DNA of 64,000 nucleotides from Flavisolibacter nicotianae (GCF_003628535.1 NZ_RBCI01000001.1:620001-684000); one strand, 5' to 3'; counted from the stretch's first letter, positions 34,910 through 43,979 are shown. The notes: generated from the letters alone by a model not told the origin. A program made the numbers and translations.

Positions 34910-35785
34910 ATGCTGACCATAAAAGAAATACTCAAAAAGGTCCGGCAGCTTGAGATCAAAAGCAAGCAGCTCACGACAAACCTTTTCTCGGGCGAATACC
35001 ACAGCGCCTTCAAGGGGAAAGGCATGCACTTCAAGGAAGTGCGGGAGTACGCGGCAGGTGACGACATCCGCTTTATCGACTGGAACGTGTCGGCACGCTT
35101 TGGGCACCCGTTCTCGAAGGTGTTTGAAGAAGAGCGGGAATTAACGGTGATGCTGCTCGTGGATGTGAGTGCCTCTTCGCTGTTTGGTACCACCACCACG
35201 TCGAAGAAAGGATTGAGTACGGAGATCGCCGCGGTGATCACCTTCTCCGCCATCAACAACGGCGACAAAGTAGGCGTGATCCTTTACAGCGACAGGATCG
35301 AAAAATACATTCCCGCAAAAAAAGGAAGGGACCATGCACTGTTCATCATCCGCGAACTGCTTTCTGTTTCATCTGCGAAGAAAAAAACAAACCTGAGCAC
35401 GGCCTTGCGGTATTTTTCCAACATCAACAAGCACAAAAGCATTGCCTTTATCCTGAGCGATTTCATCGACACCAACTATGCCGACGCCCTGCGTGTCGCA
35501 GCCGCACGGCACGATGTGGTCGGTGTAAAAATTTACGACAAGATGGACCTGCAGCTACCCAGGATTGGCATGCTTCGCATCGAAGATGCGGAAACCGGCG
35601 AACAAAAATGGATGGACACATCCAACAACTACGTCCGCCACGAATACGAAAAAGATTTTTTTAACCGAACCGAATATTGCACACGAACCTTCAAAAAAAG
35701 CGGCTCCGATTTATTGCACATTCGCACCGATGAAGACTATGTAAAAGTGTTGCAGAAATTTTTTATCAGCCGCAACAAACGATGA
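34910..35785 (+). CDS. DUF58 protein (VWA-like, Bat cluster)
   Basis: A 291-residue cytoplasmic protein. The N-terminal part FSGEYHSAFKGKGMHFKEVR and EYAAGDDIRFIDWNVSARFG (about 25-65) is the DUF58 signature, and the von Willebrand-like part follows with a metal-site DVSASS (about 84-89). It is partner to MoxR in the Bat group, where it probably bridges the ATPase to membrane VWA proteins. It overlaps the next gene by four bases (ATGA), showing translational coupling. Confidence 0.9.
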   Translation: MLTIKEILKKVRQLEIKSKQLTTNLFSGEYHSAFKGKGMHFKEVREYAAGDDIRFIDWNVSARFGHPFSKVFEEERELTVMLLVDVSASSLFGTTTTSKKGLSTEIAAVITFSAINNGDKVGVILYSDRIEKYIPAKKGRDHALFIIRELLSVSSAKKKTNLSTALRYFSNINKHKSIAFILSDFIDTNYADALRVAAARHDVVGVKIYDKMDLQLPRIGMLRIEDAETGEQKWMDTSNNYVRHEYEKDFFNRTEYCTRTFKKSGSDLLHIRTDEDYVKVLQKFFISRNKR

Positions 35786-36639
35786 AAGTATTTTTTGCCT
35801 TTTGCTTATTGCTTATTGCCAATTGGCTCCCGGCACAGGTGATCAACCTGACCTACGACAAACAGCGGATCCTGCTGGGCGAACAAATGGGCGTCAGCGT
35901 CAAGGCCTTTGTCGACAAAGGAAAAACCTTTGAGGACTTTCCGCTCGACACGCTGCCCCACCTCGAAGTGCTGGAAAGTTCGAAGGTGGACACGGTTCTT
36001 GTGGGCAACACTCTGCAGCTTTCGCAAAAAATGATTGTCACCAGTTGGGACAGCGGTAAATGGAACGTGCCCACTGTCATTGCCGGCGGCCTGCCGTCCA
36101 AACCAATTTCGATTGACGTGGCCTATACATCGCCCTGGGACCCGAACCAACCCTACCACGATATCAAGGGAATTGTGCCGGTAAAAGATCCGGGCCGCTC
36201 CACCTGGTGGTGGTATGTCATTGGCCTGGCCGTGCTGGTTGCGCTTTTCCTGCTGTTTTTCCCCGAAGGCAAAAAAGAAAAAGGAGAAGTGGAACTGGAC
36301 AAAAGCGCCTACAAGAAAGCATTGCAGCAACTGGAAAAACTGCAGAAAGAAAAACCCGGCGATGCAAAACAGTTTTACACGGAACTGATCAACATTTTCA
36401 GGGCCTACCTGAAAGGCGCAAAGGGAATCCAGTCGTTTTCCAAAACCACCGATGATTTGAGCATCCAACTGCAATCGCAGAAAATGCCTTCAGCCGAATA
36501 CAACGGCCTGGTGCAAACCCTGCGGTTGAGTGACCTGGCAAAGTTTGCCGCCTACAGGCCCGACGAACGCCTGAACCACGAAGCACTGAACACCATTCAA
36601 CAAAGTATAACGACCATTGAGCACGGAAATGCTGTATGA
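35782..36639 (+). CDS. BatD-like membrane protein
   Basis: A 285-residue protein with a signal peptide (VFFAFCLLLIANWLPAQ), a strand-rich extracytoplasmic domain (residues 20-130), one transmembrane helix (WWWYVIGLAVLVALFLLFF, about 140) and a cytoplasmic helical tail with a Lys/Glu-rich stretch (KKALQQLEKLQKEKPGDAKQ). This is the layout of a shortened BatD/DUF4381-like protein. It overlaps DUF58 by four bases and BatA by eleven, so the three are translated together. Family assignment rests on layout and position. Confidence 0.75.
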   Translation: MKVFFAFCLLLIANWLPAQVINLTYDKQRILLGEQMGVSVKAFVDKGKTFEDFPLDTLPHLEVLESSKVDTVLVGNTLQLSQKMIVTSWDSGKWNVPTVIAGGLPSKPISIDVAYTSPWDPNQPYHDIKGIVPVKDPGRSTWWWYVIGLAVLVALFLLFFPEGKKEKGEVELDKSAYKKALQQLEKLQKEKPGDAKQFYTELINIFRAYLKGAKGIQSFSKTTDDLSIQLQSQKMPSAEYNGLVQTLRLSDLAKFAAYRPDERLNHEALNTIQQSITTIEHGNAV

Positions 36640-37624
36640 TTATTTTCAAAATATAACCTTCGCCAACGTTTGGGTACTGCCCTTTCTCATCATGCTGCCC
36701 GTTATAGTGTGGCTGCGTTATACCACCCTTGGCAAAATCAAATCCACCCTTACGCTTTCCACCGTCCAGGGGATCAATTACCGTACGGCAAAAAACTACC
36801 TCGTTCATGTTCCATTCTGGCTTCGTCTGCTGGTGCTTGCCTGTTTGCTGCTGGCACTGGCCCGTCCGCAGATCCGCAATGTTCAAAGCCGCAACAAAGG
36901 CGAAGGCATCGACATCGTGTTGTGCATCGACGTGAGTGGCAGTATGCTCTCGCAGGACTTTGCCCCCAACCGCCTGGAGGCCGCTAAATCCGTTGCGGTT
37001 GATTTTGTGAAAAGCCGCCCGGTCGACCGCTTTGCCCTTGTCACGTTTTCCGGCGAAAGCTTTACACTGTCGCCCCTGACCACCAACCACGAGGTTGTGC
37101 TGCAGCAGATCAAAAGCCTGAAGAGCGGCATGCTGCAGGACGGTACGCTGATTGGCGAAGGCCTGGCCAAATCGGTGGAGCGTCTTTCGTCGGTTGGCAG
37201 TGCCAAAAGCAAGGTGGTGATCCTGTTGACCGATGGCAAGGAAGAAGCGCCGGATACCCGTATCATCGATCCCCTTACGGCCCTGCAGATCGCCAAAGTA
37301 AAAGGGGTGAAAGTCTACACCGTCGGCATGGCCGGCGATCCCATGGCACAGCGCTATACGCAAAACTTTACCCGCACCAGCAACCTCGATGATGCCCTGC
37401 TGCAGCGCATGGCCAGAGAAACAGGTGGCGCTTATTTCAAGGCCCGGGATAAAGAAGGACTGGAGGTCATTTATTCGCAGATCGATCGCCTCGAAAAATC
37501 AAGCTTCGAACGCATCACCAAAACCCGCGTGGAAGAACAGTTCATGTATCTTCTGCTGGCTGCACTCTTCTTCCTGTTTTTGGAAGTAATTTTGAGATAT
37601 ACTTACCTGCGGAGTTTTCCGTAA
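36629..37624 (+). CDS. BatA-like VWA-domain membrane protein
   Basis: A 331-residue inner-membrane protein: two N-terminal membrane segments (WVLPFLIMLPVIVWLRY, LLVLACLLLALARPQ), a VWA domain with an intact MIDAS (DVSGSM at about 99-104, a later Thr in GTLIGEGLAKS, and LLTDGKEEAPDT), and a C-terminal membrane helix. This is the BatA architecture, needed for envelope stress tolerance in some Bacteroidota. The usual batB, batC and batE genes do not follow: rsgA comes next, after a repeat. ATG at 36629 lies within the preceding gene's last codons. Confidence 0.9.
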   Translation: MLYDYFQNITFANVWVLPFLIMLPVIVWLRYTTLGKIKSTLTLSTVQGINYRTAKNYLVHVPFWLRLLVLACLLLALARPQIRNVQSRNKGEGIDIVLCIDVSGSMLSQDFAPNRLEAAKSVAVDFVKSRPVDRFALVTFSGESFTLSPLTTNHEVVLQQIKSLKSGMLQDGTLIGEGLAKSVERLSSVGSAKSKVVILLTDGKEEAPDTRIIDPLTALQIAKVKGVKVYTVGMAGDPMAQRYTQNFTRTSNLDDALLQRMARETGGAYFKARDKEGLEVIYSQIDRLEKSSFERITKTRVEEQFMYLLLAALFFLFLEVILRYTYLRSFP

Positions 37625-37808
37625 TGAGTAATGAATAATGAGTGATGAGTAGATTCCAAACATCAAAAGACTTTCCGATGAGGAAGCCGTTTGCCGTGCA
37701 AGCGGTAAAGTCAACCTGTGTGCAAGCAACGACGCCCAACATTTTTGTTGCAACACATCATTCATTGCGGAGATTTTATTACTCATCACCGATCACTCAT
37801 CACTCATC
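37624..37808. repeat. Spacer with ATGAGTAATGA-type inverted word repeats
   Basis: The left arm (37624-37651) has GAGTAATGAATAATGAGTGA, and the right arm (37777-37808) has ACTCATCACCGATCACTCAT. The words match those in the moxR-DUF58 spacer 3 kb upstream, the only pair of spacers in the window that share a word. About 125 bases of unremarkable sequence lie between the arms. Confidence 0.65.
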
Positions 37809-38735
37809 ATGACGGGCCTTGTGTATAAATCAACCGGCAGTTGGTACAGCGTGAAAGACGAAAGCGGAACCTTCCGGAATGCCCGCATCAAAGGCGTTTT
37901 CAAGATCGATGACATCACCTCCACCAACCCGATCGCCGTGGGTGATGTGGTGGATTTCGAAAACGAAAACGAAAAAGAAGGCACCGTTACCATCATCAGG
38001 ATACACGACCGCAGAAATTACATTAACCGGCAATCGCCGCGGGCCAAATACCAGCATCATATCATCGCAGCGAATCTCGACCAGTCGCTGCTGCTGGCCA
38101 CCCTGAAGGAGCCGCGTACCTCGCAGGGCTTTATCGACCGTTTCCTGGTGGCTTGTGAAATGTATCATGTTCCGGCCATCGTGGTTTTCAACAAAACCGA
38201 TTTGTACAAAGACAAGGAATGGGCGCAGTACGAACGGTTGAAAGACGTATACGAAACCGTTGGTTATGCTGTATTTCCCATCAGCATCAAGGAAGGCAAG
38301 GGCGTTGACGACGTCAGGCAATTGCTGAAAGGAAAAACAACCCTGCTCAGCGGTCATAGCGGCGTGGGTAAATCAACCTTTATCAATGCGGTGATGCCGG
38401 GATCAAAGATCCGCACGCAGGATGTGAGCGGCTGGAGCGGCAAAGGGCTGCACACCACCACCTTTGCCGAAATGTACGACCTGCCTTTGGGCGGCCGGAT
38501 CATCGACACACCCGGCATGCGGGAGTTTGGCCTGGTGGATGTGGAGAAGGAAGAACTGTCCGGCTATTTTCCGGAAATGCGCCAGCGGCTGAACGACTGC
38601 CAGTTCAACAACTGCCAGCACATCAACGAACCGGGATGCGCCATCAAGGAGGCCGTGATTGCAGGAGAGATCGACGAAGACAGGTATGTGAGTTATGTCA
38701 ATATCCTGGAAAGTTTGAAAACGGAAAAGTGGTAA
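37809..38735 (+). CDS. rsgA: Ribosome small-subunit GTPase RsgA
   Basis: Circularly permuted GTPase that helps late maturation of the 30S subunit, 308 residues. An N-terminal OB-fold (about 1-70) is followed by G4 NKTDL (about 124), G1 GHSGVGKST (about 182) and G3 DTPGMREFG (about 233), the permuted order, then a zinc site with CQFNNCQHINEPGC (about 262-275). Start ATG at 37809 lies directly after an inverted-repeat spacer. Confidence 0.96.
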   Translation: MTGLVYKSTGSWYSVKDESGTFRNARIKGVFKIDDITSTNPIAVGDVVDFENENEKEGTVTIIRIHDRRNYINRQSPRAKYQHHIIAANLDQSLLLATLKEPRTSQGFIDRFLVACEMYHVPAIVVFNKTDLYKDKEWAQYERLKDVYETVGYAVFPISIKEGKGVDDVRQLLKGKTTLLSGHSGVGKSTFINAVMPGSKIRTQDVSGWSGKGLHTTTFAEMYDLPLGGRIIDTPGMREFGLVDVEKEELSGYFPEMRQRLNDCQFNNCQHINEPGCAIKEAVIAGEIDEDRYVSYVNILESLKTEKW

Positions 38736-38736
38736 T

Positions 38737-38793
38737 CGTTTACGAGTTGGTGAACGAAAACTTGTGATCCCGTAAACGCGTAAACTCGTGAAC
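38737..38793. repeat. Word-built inverted repeat between rsgA and the Sua5-like gene
   Basis: The left arm CGTTTACGAGTTGGTGAACG and the right arm GTAAACGCGTAAACTCGTGA pair imperfectly; the word is close to GTTTACGAGTT. It fills the whole gap. Confidence 0.65.
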
Positions 38794-38794
38794 T

Positions 38795-39400
38795 ATGCTC
38801 ATACACATTCACCCGGATAATCCGCAGCAAAGGCTGCTCAGACAGGTCGCAGACATTTTGCGCAATGGTGGCGTCATCATCTATCCCACCGACACCCTTT
38901 ACGGTTTGGGCTGCGACATCACGCAGCAAAAAGCGGTGGAACGCATCTGCCGCATCAAGGGCGTGGATCCGCAAAAGGCCAATCTCTCCTTTGTCTGTTA
39001 CGACCTCAGCGACCTGAGTCACTATGCCAAGCAATTGGACACCTCGGTTTACCGTACGCTGAAGCAATACCTTCCCGGGCCATACACATTTATTCTCGAA
39101 GCCAGCCGGCAGGTTCCCAAAATATTAAAGACAAAAAAAGACACGGTTGGTATCCGTGTACCCGACAACAACATTGCCCGGTGCATCGTAAAAGAACTGG
39201 GCAATCCCATCCTGAGTGCTTCCCTTCCCGGTGAGTACGTGGAAGAGTATACCGACCCGGACCTGATCCACGACAAGTTTGAAAAACTGGTGGACCTTGT
39301 CATTGACGGAGGCGCTGGCGGCATGGTTCCGTCCACCATCATCAGCTTTGTCAGCGGCGAAGCGGAAGTAGTGCGGGAAGGCGCCGGCGAAGTGCGATAG
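38795..39400 (+). CDS. Sua5/YciO/YrdC-family protein (threonylcarbamoyl-AMP synthase-like)
   Basis: A 201-residue YrdC-fold protein; the family makes threonylcarbamoyl-AMP for the t6A modification of tRNA. Present are the substrate-binding region GGVIIYPTDTLYGLGCD (about 26), RICRIKGVDPQKANLSFVC (about 51) and PGPYTFILEA then KDTVGIRVPDN (about 115-127). The K-R pair and the length are nearer to the YciO branch, whose role is less certain, so I do not give a tsaC symbol. It is co-oriented with rsgA, another translation-related gene. Confidence 0.88.
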   Translation: MLIHIHPDNPQQRLLRQVADILRNGGVIIYPTDTLYGLGCDITQQKAVERICRIKGVDPQKANLSFVCYDLSDLSHYAKQLDTSVYRTLKQYLPGPYTFILEASRQVPKILKTKKDTVGIRVPDNNIARCIVKELGNPILSASLPGEYVEEYTDPDLIHDKFEKLVDLVIDGGAGGMVPSTIISFVSGEAEVVREGAGEVR

Positions 39401-39403
39401 AAA

Positions 39404-39472
39404 AGCTGAATGCTAAATTTTGAAGGTTGACTAAGGATTCTATCAATTCAACATTCAGCATTTAAAATTCCA
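39404..39472. repeat. Word-built inverted repeat between convergent genes
   Basis: GCTGAATGCTAAATTTTGAA on the left pairs with TTCAACATTCAGCATTTAAA on the right; the word is near TTGAATGTTGAAT. It could act as a bidirectional transcription end for the Sua5-like gene and sixA, but has no clean T run. Confidence 0.65.
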
Positions 39473-39478
39473 CATTTC

Positions 39479-39982
39479 TCACAAGGCTGCCAGTGGATTT
39501 TTCGGGTAGTCGTAAAACAGGAAACTTTTCTCTGCCCTGGCAAAAGAAGACCAGTCGTCGATCGCTGCCTGCACGGCAAAGATGCCACAGGTGGGCATGT
39601 TATCGGTTCGCACAGTGCAAAGCGTGTTGATGTATTCTGTTATGCCGGGATTGTGCGAGAACAGGGCCACGGTTTCGAACTTTTCTTTCAGCGAAGCGAT
39701 CACCTGCGCAAACTCCTCCGGCGTTGCTCCATAGAGCGCTTTTTCAACAATGATCCCGTCTTTCTTTTCATCGAATTCTTTGGCAAAATAACGGGCCGTA
39801 CGAAAGGCCCTTTCGGCCGGCGACGACACAAAAGCATCGATGTTCAATCCTCTTTTGCGCAGGCGTTTGGCCATTTCGGGGGCGTCTTTTTTGCCTCTGT
39901 CGTTCAGCGGACGTTCGCTGTCGCTCATGCCGGGTGCATCCCAACTGCTTTTTGCGTGCCGTATTAAAATCAGGGTTTTCAT
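39479..39982 (-). CDS. sixA: SixA-type phosphohistidine phosphatase
   Basis: A 167-residue histidine-phosphatase-superfamily enzyme. The catalytic RHG-type motif is LILIRHAKSSWD (about 4-15), and the second catalytic His is in VALFSHNPGITEYI (about 113). ERPLNDRGKKDAPEMAKRL and SSPAERAFRTARYFAKEF complete the family pattern. SixA removes phosphate from His-containing phosphotransfer domains in E. coli; here the target is unknown, and the nearby LytS-type kinase has no HPt domain. Confidence 0.9.
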   Translation of the reverse strand: MKTLILIRHAKSSWDAPGMSDSERPLNDRGKKDAPEMAKRLRKRGLNIDAFVSSPAERAFRTARYFAKEFDEKKDGIIVEKALYGATPEEFAQVIASLKEKFETVALFSHNPGITEYINTLCTVRTDNMPTCGIFAVQAAIDDWSSFARAEKSFLFYDYPKNPLAAL

Positions 39983-40011
39983 ACTGTAAAATTTCGTCTG
40001 TGCGGAAACGA

Positions 40012-41847
40012 TTATTTCCGCTTCAAGTTACGCCTGTTCATTTTTCCATCATGCATCTGCCCGGCATCTTTTGCCGCCAGCAAATAGATCAGCGAGGCCG
40101 TTCCGTCCATCGTTGGCTCGTTGGTGCTGTAGTCGCCATAGTCGTCGTGGTAAACCGCAAGACGGCTTTGAAAAGCCGCATATTCGTCGGGCTCGTACAG
40201 GGTAATTCCGATCAGGCTATTGTAGATGCTTCCGTACACCGGCCCGTCCACCAGGCCGCCGTCTATCGGATAGTGGCCCAAATGCGTAAACGCCGAATGC
40301 GGATCAACCGGCGTATCGCCCCGGGAGGGTAAGCCATACACCATCGACGTCCCCCATGGATTGCAGCCAAAGAGCCAGTCGAAACCGGCCTGCTCCAGTT
40401 CGTCGAATGTTTTATCGCCGGTAAGTTGCCTGTACCAGTAACACTGAATGGCAAAAGAGGCTGTCAGATTGTTGCTGCACCAGATGAAGGGAACGCCTCG
40501 AAAGAAGGCGTTTTGTTTGGCTTTGTTCCAGACGCGTTGAATGCCTTCTTTGTAGTAGCCAATGATGGTGTCTCTTTGTTTTCCTTTTAGCTGCTTTGCC
40601 AATTCATAGTGACCCAGGTTGATGAAGGGATACCATTGGTAGTGTTTTGCCGTATCGGCCCCGAGCCATGGAGTGACAGGTTCATCACCGGCAAAGGCGA
40701 AACTTTTTTCCAGCGGCAAGGAAGGGTTTTCAGGAAAGCGATACGTTTTGTTGAGTGCAGCATACATCAGTTCCACGTCATCCGTCCAATTGTCTTCTGC
40801 ATAGATATAGGGCGATCGTACCGAAGCCGTTTGGGTAACTCCTGGCTTTTTTAATGCAAAGTTGTATGCCGACAAAGCTTTTTGCTGCAACAGCGCCTGG
40901 TAACTCTTATCTGAATAGAACACCTCTGAGCCCAGTGCAAAGGCACTTGAAAATTTTGCCGCCGTGGAAGAAGTCCCGGTTGTGTTGTTCATGAACTTAC
41001 CCCGCTGTTGCGGCTCACCCGAAACAAAATAGACCGGCCGCTCAAAGCCTTTGCGGTAAAACGTATCTTCTTTTGGCATGCGCATGCCCATGTGGTCGCG
41101 GTCGTCGGCGATCTGGTTGAACATCCACTCTTTCCGTGGATGCATTTTCAGCAACCAGTTCAGGCCCCATTTGGCTTCATCGAGCACATCGGCCACACCA
41201 TTCTTTCCGTCAAGACCATTGGCTGATTTTTCATCACCAAAAACAGAGGGAAAATCGCGGTACGCCATCAGCAAGTGATACGTGGCATTCGCAGAAGTGG
41301 TGGAATATTGCAGGTAATCGCTGGCATCGTGCCAGCCGCCCACGGCATCGATGTGCGTGCTGTCTTTGAGACCGGCTTTTTCGCCGTACAGCGAATACCC
41401 GTCATGCGTGTGGCAACTGTCTTTCAGAAAAGGGTTGAAACCGCAACGCTGCTGCCGCATGTAGCGCAGGCAAAAATCTGCCGCGCCTTTGTACACGTTT
41501 TCAGCAATGCTGAAAACCGGCGATTCAACCGCGCCAGCCCGGAGCTTGTAGTTGCCGGCCTTCGTAAAGGAGGAAAAGTTGAGCCGGCAGGTTTGCGCAA
41601 ACGGTCCGTAAGCGCCCATGGCCTTGCCTGCTCTTCCCTCGTAAACCGTTTTGTTGGTGACAGCATCCACCAATTGAAACCGGTCAACTGCGTCCGCCCC
41701 TTTCGAACACCAGACAGCAACCTTGACGCCACCCGGTTTGTAGCCCAACTGGTTGATGCGGATCCACGATTGTTCATCGTCCCTGTCATGGAAAGAAAAC
41801 AACGAAAACGAAAACAAAAGCAGGAGAAGGAAAAAAAGCCTGGTCAT
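40012..41847 (-). CDS. Glycoside hydrolase family 9 (endoglucanase-type) secreted enzyme
   Basis: Secreted enzyme of 611 residues that cuts beta-1,4-glucans or related chains. Signal MTRLFFLLLLLFSFSLFSF is followed by an N-terminal Ig-like CelD_N domain (WIRINQLGYKPGGVKVAVW, about 28-110) and a GH9 (alpha/alpha)6 barrel. Catalytic features are GGWHDASDYLQY (nucleophile-side Asp, about 170), the His in HSAFTHLG after YGLPSRGDTPVDP (about 510-525), and the proton-donor Glu in DYSTNEPTMDGTASLIYLL (about 575). No carbohydrate-binding module or type IX sorting tail is present. The ATG at 41847 opens the signal peptide. It is a lone gene, not in a SusCD locus. Confidence 0.92.
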   Translation of the reverse strand: MTRLFFLLLLLFSFSLFSFHDRDDEQSWIRINQLGYKPGGVKVAVWCSKGADAVDRFQLVDAVTNKTVYEGRAGKAMGAYGPFAQTCRLNFSSFTKAGNYKLRAGAVESPVFSIAENVYKGAADFCLRYMRQQRCGFNPFLKDSCHTHDGYSLYGEKAGLKDSTHIDAVGGWHDASDYLQYSTTSANATYHLLMAYRDFPSVFGDEKSANGLDGKNGVADVLDEAKWGLNWLLKMHPRKEWMFNQIADDRDHMGMRMPKEDTFYRKGFERPVYFVSGEPQQRGKFMNNTTGTSSTAAKFSSAFALGSEVFYSDKSYQALLQQKALSAYNFALKKPGVTQTASVRSPYIYAEDNWTDDVELMYAALNKTYRFPENPSLPLEKSFAFAGDEPVTPWLGADTAKHYQWYPFINLGHYELAKQLKGKQRDTIIGYYKEGIQRVWNKAKQNAFFRGVPFIWCSNNLTASFAIQCYWYRQLTGDKTFDELEQAGFDWLFGCNPWGTSMVYGLPSRGDTPVDPHSAFTHLGHYPIDGGLVDGPVYGSIYNSLIGITLYEPDEYAAFQSRLAVYHDDYGDYSTNEPTMDGTASLIYLLAAKDAGQMHDGKMNRRNLKRK

Positions 41848-41860
41848 AAGCTGAAAAACG

Positions 41861-41868
41861 CAAAAGTA
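41861..41868 (-). promoter_or_regulatory. -7 promoter element for the GH9 gene
   Basis: Minus-strand TACTTTTG, the same variant as before purH and the glycosyltransferase gene, 13 bases upstream of the ATG at 41847. Confidence 0.5.
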
Positions 41869-41923
41869 AATATTCAATAAGGGATCACCGGACAGGCCGC
41901 AATTTTTTCAGCCTGGCTTTCGC

Positions 41924-42202
41924 TTATTGCGGCCGCCAGGTGGCATTCGGCTTTTTCTCCAGGTAATCCACGTAGTCTTTGGAACCGGCCCGGATAAAAA
42001 CAGGCAGGGATGTCAGCTTTTGCAACTGCACCTCTTTTTGACAGAAAAAAGACAGGTGTTGGTTGTAGAAATTTTGCGGCAAAACCCGGATCGACAAGTT
42101 TCCGGCAGCGGAATCGGGAATCGGCGCAAACCGGTGCTGGGCAAGAACCTGGCCGTGATTTAACAGCAACCCGCAAAAGAAAAGAAGCACCATCCGGCCC
42201 AT
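41924..42202 (-). CDS. Small secreted protein of unknown function
   Basis: A 92-residue protein with a signal peptide (MVLLFFCGLLLNHGQVLAQ) and a mature part of about 70 residues with one Cys (LSFFCQKEVQLQKLTSLPVF). The second Met is three residues after the first and is an equally good start. It belongs to no family I recognise. It is divergent from rpoN with 98 bases between them. Confidence 0.6.
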   Translation of the reverse strand: MGRMVLLFFCGLLLNHGQVLAQHRFAPIPDSAAGNLSIRVLPQNFYNQHLSFFCQKEVQLQKLTSLPVFIRAGSKDYVDYLEKKPNATWRPQ

Positions 42203-42286
42203 GGATTGGGATTTGCTGTAAATTTACGGCTTGATTTTTGTGAAACCGGCAGCCTTTTTAAATAACCCGTAAAACAGGCAGCTATC

Positions 42287-42293
42287 AGAGGAG
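42287..42293 (+). promoter_or_regulatory. Shine-Dalgarno site of rpoN
   Basis: AGAGGAG seven bases before the rpoN ATG is a strong ribosome-binding site. It is worth noting because nearly all other genes in the window lack one, as is usual in Bacteroidota. Confidence 0.7.
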
Positions 42294-42300
42294 AACCCAA

Positions 42301-43797
42301 ATGAGCCTTAGCCAGAATTTACAACAAAAACTTCTTCAGAAGCTTTCGCCCCAACAGATTCAATTAATGAAACTGTTGCAGGTGCCAACGGCCAATCTCG
42401 AAGAGCGTATCAAGGAAGAACTGGAAGAAAACCCGGCCCTTGAAGTCACCGATGAAGAAGGCGCTGATGCCTACGAAGAGAAAGACGAATTCGCAGACTC
42501 GACAACACCCGAAGAAGAATATGACACCGAGGAAAGAGACCAGGACGACCTCTATGAAAACATCGATATTTCGGATTATGTACAGGAAGGCGACGACGAC
42601 ATCGCCGACTACAAGCTCCGCGACGAAAATTACGGCGAGCAGGAAGAAAAAACCACCATGCCCTACCGCATCGAGACCTCGTTTTACGAGATGCTCGAAA
42701 ACCAGCTGGGCATGCTGAACCTCGACGAACGGCAGTACAGGATTGCGGAACAAATTATCGGCAGCATCGATGAAGATGGCTACCTGCGCCGGGAAACATC
42801 GGCCATCGTGGACGACCTGGCCTTTCGGCAGAATATTGATACCACCGAAGAAGAGGTGGAAGAACTGATCCACCGCATCCAGAACTTCGATCCGGCGGGT
42901 GTTGGTGCACGGACCTTGCAGGAATGTTTGCTGTTGCAACTGCAACGACACAAGGTAGAAGGCAAGGAAGTAGAACTGGCCATCCAGGCGCTGACCCGCT
43001 ATTTCGATGAGTTCACCAAGAAGCACTACGAAAAAATTCAACGCGGTCTTAACCTGAGCGATGACGAATTGCGAGAGGTGATGATCCAAATCACCAAGCT
43101 CAATCCCAAACCGGGGGGTAATGTTGGTGAAATCAACAAAGCCGAAAGCTATATTGTTCCCGACTTTTTTATTTACAACAACAGCGGCAAGCTGGAGCTG
43201 ACCCTGAACTCCAAGAATGCACCGGAGCTGCGCATCAGCGAAGGTTATCGCGATATGCTGAAAGAATACGACCGCGGGGCGAAAAAAGACCGTCGTCAGA
43301 AAGAAGCGGTGCTGTTCATTAAGCAAAAAATCGATGCAGCCAAGTGGTTTATCGACGCCATCAAGCAACGGCAGCACACGCTGATGAGCACTATGACGGC
43401 CATCATGAACCACCAGTACGACTTCTTTATCACCGGCGACGAAACCTCTCTGCGACCGATGATCCTGAAAGATATTGCCGAGAAAACAGGACTGGATATT
43501 TCCACGGTGAGCCGTGTGGCCAATTCTAAATTCGTGCAAACCGAATTCGGCACCTACCGCCTGAAATTCTTTTTCAGCGAATCGCTGACAACCGATTCGG
43601 GAGAAGAAGTATCGACCCGCGAGGTGAAAAAGATCCTGAGCGATTTGATCGAAAATGAACACAAGAAAAAACCGCTGAGCGACGAGCGCCTCACGGAACT
43701 GTTACAGGAAAAGGGCTACAACATTGCCCGCCGCACCGTGGCCAAATACCGCGAACAGTTGAACATCCCGGTTGCACGGTTGCGCAAAGAACTGTAA
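42301..43797 (+). CDS. rpoN: RNA polymerase sigma-54 factor
   Basis: Alternative sigma factor of 498 residues that directs polymerase to -24/-12 promoters and needs an activator ATPase. Region I is the Gln/Leu-rich QKLLQKLSPQQIQLMKLLQV (about 8-27). Region II is strongly acidic (about 45-110). The core-binding and DNA-binding parts follow, with the HTH near ISTVSRVANSKFVQTEFG (about 400) and the RpoN box ARRTVAKYREQLNIP (about 476-490). No -24/-12 site was found in this window with confidence. A terminator follows. Confidence 0.97.
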   Translation: MSLSQNLQQKLLQKLSPQQIQLMKLLQVPTANLEERIKEELEENPALEVTDEEGADAYEEKDEFADSTTPEEEYDTEERDQDDLYENIDISDYVQEGDDDIADYKLRDENYGEQEEKTTMPYRIETSFYEMLENQLGMLNLDERQYRIAEQIIGSIDEDGYLRRETSAIVDDLAFRQNIDTTEEEVEELIHRIQNFDPAGVGARTLQECLLLQLQRHKVEGKEVELAIQALTRYFDEFTKKHYEKIQRGLNLSDDELREVMIQITKLNPKPGGNVGEINKAESYIVPDFFIYNNSGKLELTLNSKNAPELRISEGYRDMLKEYDRGAKKDRRQKEAVLFIKQKIDAAKWFIDAIKQRQHTLMSTMTAIMNHQYDFFITGDETSLRPMILKDIAEKTGLDISTVSRVANSKFVQTEFGTYRLKFFFSESLTTDSGEEVSTREVKKILSDLIENEHKKKPLSDERLTELLQEKGYNIARRTVAKYREQLNIPVARLRKEL

Positions 43798-43823
43798 GAC
43801 ACAAAACAGATTTTACGATAGCA

Positions 43824-43852
43824 GGGGCACGCTGTAGCGTGTCCCTTTATTT
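43824..43852 (+). terminator. Terminator after rpoN
   Basis: GGGGCACGCT / AGCGTGTCCC stem with one G-T pair and a GT loop, then TTTATTTT, 26 bases after the rpoN stop. Confidence 0.85.
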
Positions 43853-43941
43853 TGCACAGTCGATTGGAAAGGCAACCGCCATGGCCGATTCCTGCAACGC
43901 TGTACCAACCCTGCCAACTTTAGGAAAACTAAAAGCAGCGA

Positions 43942-43975
43942 TTGATGTTTCACGATTGGCGAAAACCTATGTTTG
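43942..43975 (+). promoter_or_regulatory. Promoter for the PAP2-like gene
   Basis: TATGTTTG at 43968-43975 matches TAnnTTTG exactly. TTG at 43942-43944 lies 23 bases upstream, slightly longer than the usual spacing. The box ends five bases before the ATG at 43980, so either the mRNA is leaderless or translation starts at the Met at 44010. Confidence 0.45.
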
Positions 43976-43979
43976 CGCC

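Noticed and set aside
34838-37808. CRISPR-like array from the repeated GAGTGAT words
   Set aside because: The copies are imperfect, in opposite senses and without regular unique spacers; there are no cas genes.
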